The notes under the pieces: model-generated
What the model saw: the letters and a program-made list of their open reading frames with translations, nothing else
Database searches by the model: none
What the model was told of the DNA's origin: nothing
In this document: in pieces, positions 61,642 through 64,000 of the stretch
Numbering within the stretch: position 1 is the stretch's first letter
Layout: each line of letters starts with the position of its first letter
Translations under genes and position numbers: made by a program
Assembly (NCBI GenBank): GCA_030295235.1
Contig: AP026136.1
Coordinates: 1,054,001-1,118,000 of the forward strand
Direction of reading: 5' to 3'
DNA: 64,000 bases
Source of the DNA: Fistulifera solaris
Lineage: Eukaryota; Bacillariophyta; Bacillariophyceae; Naviculales; Stauroneidaceae

Positions 61642-63213
61642 ATGAGACAGTCTTGGCCAGAGCAACAGTCTTATTACGACGACCGGGATGGTCTCCACCG
61701 AACCGATGGAGGACTAGGACATCCTCCGTCGGCTTTTTCGGACATTCCCTCCCACATGAGCCAAGAGTTTGATCCATCGCCCTACCACGATGATCCCTAT
61801 ATGATGACTTCAACGAGTAGTCGACCTTTGCGCAGTAGACGAAGCATGTTATTGGTAGTCGGTGGAATCCTTCTTGTGGTGATTGTGATTATTATCGGCG
61901 TCAGCGCAGCTGGGCACGGACCAGGGGCACTCGCTCCTTTGAAGAGACACCACGAGAAGTCTGGTATGGAAGATCCAGACCAACCGGTGTATGGAACAAC
62001 AAAGAATGGCCCCAAACCCCCCAAAGTTGAAGTTTCGACAGAGGTGGTAAATGATAACCGTGACGAATTTGGAACGACGCTTGTTTCCCTCTACGACAAG
62101 TACGACTTGGATTGGGCTACTCTTTCCGACGCTGAATCCCCTCAAAGCAAATCGCTACTTTCTGTGACTGGTGCAGCGACATACGAAGGTATGGCGACTG
62201 CCAAGAAGGTTCAGCGTTACGCTCTGGGTGTTTTCTACTATTCGACATTCATGCGCGCACATGCCGAGTGGACCGACCCTACCGATTGGGTGTCTTCTCA
62301 TGGGTGGTTGACTTCCGCAGATGAGTGCGAATGGGAGGGTATTGTTTGCGATAGTGCAACTGGAAAAGTCACCGGTATTCTACTGTCCAAACATGCGCTC
62401 TCTGGTTATCTTCCTCTCGAGCTTGCTCTTTTGGACCAATTGCAGGAGCTCGATCTCGCAAGTAACTTTATTCATATGACTGAAAGTGAGCACCATGGAC
62501 TCCGTGTCTTTGGCATGCTCCCGAAGCTTGTCAAACTTCAAATGGACGACAACTACGTAATGACGGAAGGAACTGGTCTCCCCTCTAGCTTTTCGAAATT
62601 GACCAATCTGGAGCGCCTGTCTATGTCTTACAATCTTTTACAGGGAAACATCGATGGTGCTGTCGTGTCACAGATGCAAAAGTTGACTCATTTGGAGATT
62701 GAATCAAACTATCTTTCGGGAGAAATCCCTGTCGAGCTTGGTCAGCTTCCGAATCTCTTCTACCTTTACTTGCGCCGCAACGCACTCACTATCGACCTGA
62801 CTGAACTTTTTGTAAACCAGGTCGGTTCGTACAAGGAGATCTTCTCTCTCTGGCTTGATGACAACATCATTTCTGGCACTATTCCACCGGCCATCGGCCG
62901 CTTGACCGGACTAGCGAGTTTGAGCATTACGAACACGACACTTGGCGGTTCTATCCCTTCCGAGATCGGGAACCTCTTTGACTTGCAAAGGCTCTGGCTT
63001 TATTCGAATGATCTCACAGGCAAGCTTCCGGATACACTTTCAAGCTTGGTGAACCTTCAAGTCCTCGAGATCTATAACAATGAAATAACGGGAAAAGTAC
63101 CAGAAGCAGTCTGTAATGCCGTTCAAACCGCCGATTACGATTTCCGTTCGATGATGGTGGATTGCAGTATGATCGAGTGCCCCGTGGGTACTTGCTGTAC
63201 AGAGTGTTACTAA
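61642..63213 (+). CDS. Single-pass membrane leucine-rich-repeat protein
   Basis: A 523-residue single-exon protein. An Asp/Tyr-rich N-terminus precedes SRRSMLLVVGGILLVVIVII (about residues 65-90), a signal anchor, so the C-terminal part is outside the cell or in the lumen. A cap like that of plant LRR receptors follows (WTDPTDWVSSHGWLTSADEC, WEGIVCDSATGKVTGILL). About nine LRRs come next, e.g. LQELDLASNFIHM, LTHLEIESNYLSGEIPVEL and LQRLWLYSNDLTGKLPDTL, and the protein ends in a Cys cluster (CPVGTCCTECY). No kinase domain is present. Such proteins are greatly expanded in pennate diatoms and are thought to act in recognition or adhesion. Confidence 0.92.
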   Translation: MRQSWPEQQSYYDDRDGLHRTDGGLGHPPSAFSDIPSHMSQEFDPSPYHDDPYMMTSTSSRPLRSRRSMLLVVGGILLVVIVIIIGVSAAGHGPGALAPLKRHHEKSGMEDPDQPVYGTTKNGPKPPKVEVSTEVVNDNRDEFGTTLVSLYDKYDLDWATLSDAESPQSKSLLSVTGAATYEGMATAKKVQRYALGVFYYSTFMRAHAEWTDPTDWVSSHGWLTSADECEWEGIVCDSATGKVTGILLSKHALSGYLPLELALLDQLQELDLASNFIHMTESEHHGLRVFGMLPKLVKLQMDDNYVMTEGTGLPSSFSKLTNLERLSMSYNLLQGNIDGAVVSQMQKLTHLEIESNYLSGEIPVELGQLPNLFYLYLRRNALTIDLTELFVNQVGSYKEIFSLWLDDNIISGTIPPAIGRLTGLASLSITNTTLGGSIPSEIGNLFDLQRLWLYSNDLTGKLPDTLSSLVNLQVLEIYNNEITGKVPEAVCNAVQTADYDFRSMMVDCSMIECPVGTCCTECY

Positions 63214-63334
63214 ATCGGCTCTGTTTGAAAAGCATATCAAATTTTAGTTTTTCTTTATAAACAATAAACTAATTATCAGGAAACAGCTGCTTGCTTTTGT
63301 TAGCTAGCGTGGACAGCTATCTCTTTGTTGCGAG

Positions 63335-64000
63335 CTAGAAAATGTTGTGTGTTGGTGTATGCAAGAAACGTCTACAACCATGACGCATCTGGTACCGGTA
63401 CTTCCTCTGGTGGAATCTCTCCGCGCCGCTGACTCTGTCCTCCTTTTGACGCCGAACAATGGGATACAAAATGTCTTTTGCAAATCGCTGTAAAATATAC
63501 CCGGAAAGACCCCAAACGACATCCGGACCACCCGTAAATATAGGGGCAAATCCATCTCGGTGGATCCACAAAGATCGATCTAATAAATTTGAAAGAGGCA
63601 CTGTGAATACTTGCGCTACTTCCTCTGCATTTGGCAGTAAATGCTCGGGCAGCTCACCCCAATAGCATACCACCGGAGTGACCTGGAGGTACCATTAAAG
63701 TGTGAGAATCGCCTTTTCACACGTTGTTATCTTGTATGACGCACGATTAATACAGCAGTGAATACTCACCGCAATGTTCACAAGATGTTGTATATCGCCC
63801 CAGTTACACCGTAAAACACCCAATACATCGACAGGTTCATCCGGTAATCCATTGATTTCTTCTTTCATCTCACGTAGGCACGTACTCACAATACTCGGAT
63901 CTTGAACATCACACACCATTCCACCCGGCAGAGCAACTTCATCGGGATATGATCGTAAATGCGACGCCCGCTTCTCCAATAAAATACAAGGGACTCCATC
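63335..64000 (-). CDS. CoA-pyrophosphatase-type Nudix hydrolase (NUDT7/8, PCD1-like), 5' end outside window
   Basis: Two visible exons, 63770-64000 and 63335-63682, with an 87-nt GT-AG intron; the start lies beyond the window. GVPCILLEKRASHLRSYPDE then VALPGGMVCDVQDPSIVSTC and LREMKEEINGLP carry the family pattern L-L-x-K-R...L-R-S...E-V...P-G-G and the Nudix box R-E-x-x-E-E. VTPVVCYWGELPEHLLPNAEEV with VFTVPLSNLL and DVVWGLSGYIL match NUDT7/8/PCD1, which hydrolyse CoA and derivatives in peroxisomes or mitochondria. The splice junction is supported because it joins NIA to VTPVVCYWG. The last ~35 residues beyond the WGLSGYIL block are unlike the family, so the 3' end is less sure. Confidence 0.8.

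Overview
The window reads as nuclear DNA of a pennate diatom, most like Phaeodactylum. The reasons are dense short-intron genes on both strands (GT-AG introns of about 60-100 nt), several bipartite plastid presequences with a signal peptide followed by a Phe just after an Ala-rich cleavage site, and protein families typical of diatoms (membrane LRR proteins, HD-D kinase-like proteins, GLLFSILVGQT-type DUF4239 proteins). No rRNA, tRNA, CRISPR array or prokaryotic operon was recognised. Family names come from motif recall only; nothing was searched.

Layout. 1-12.4 kb: the 5' end of a ubiquitin-like-domain gene, a long gene-poor stretch, an unknown protein, a membrane-anchored cyclophilin, a DHX29-like DEAH helicase and a large PPR protein. 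12.8-18.8 kb: three unknown coiled-coil or low-complexity genes and a mitochondrial arginase. 19.3-28.7 kb: a GtrA-like membrane protein, a small basic-region protein, a plastid DUF1995 protein, a coiled-coil protein with two families of internal repeats, a papain-fold (NlpC/P60-like) membrane protein and a SARNP/THO1-like SAP-domain protein. 28.8-34.7 kb: three consecutive minus-strand Ser/Arg-rich genes that share short motifs and look like a diverged tandem family. 35.7-41.1 kb: a DNA transposon-like unit with an intact PHIS-type DDE transposase, two decayed accessory genes and one intact accessory gene, bracketed by arrays of one palindromic AGAGAGAAATCTC repeat. 41.4-64 kb: an atypical kinase-like protein, EME1-like nuclease subunit, SLC10A7-like transporter, plastid DUF4239 protein, quinolinate synthase, two unknown proteins, a plastid Nudix hydrolase of the DUF4743/thiamine-damage type, 14-3-3, a MOSC protein, a SET protein, a duplicated TB2/DP1/HVA22 protein, an LRR protein and a CoA-type Nudix hydrolase cut by the window end.

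Two signals cross gene boundaries. First, a 25-30 bp imperfect inverted-repeat motif (core CAGTCATGAA) recurs at seven or eight sites, and every good copy lies between a divergent gene pair (arginase/GtrA, repeat protein/papain-fold protein, SLC10A7/DUF4239, MOSC/SET), as expected of a bidirectional-promoter element. Second, at least a dozen otherwise good host genes need a one-base shift to stay in frame, mostly in short homopolymers and in both directions. That suggests consensus indels in this assembly more than biology, so gene ends near those sites should be read with care.
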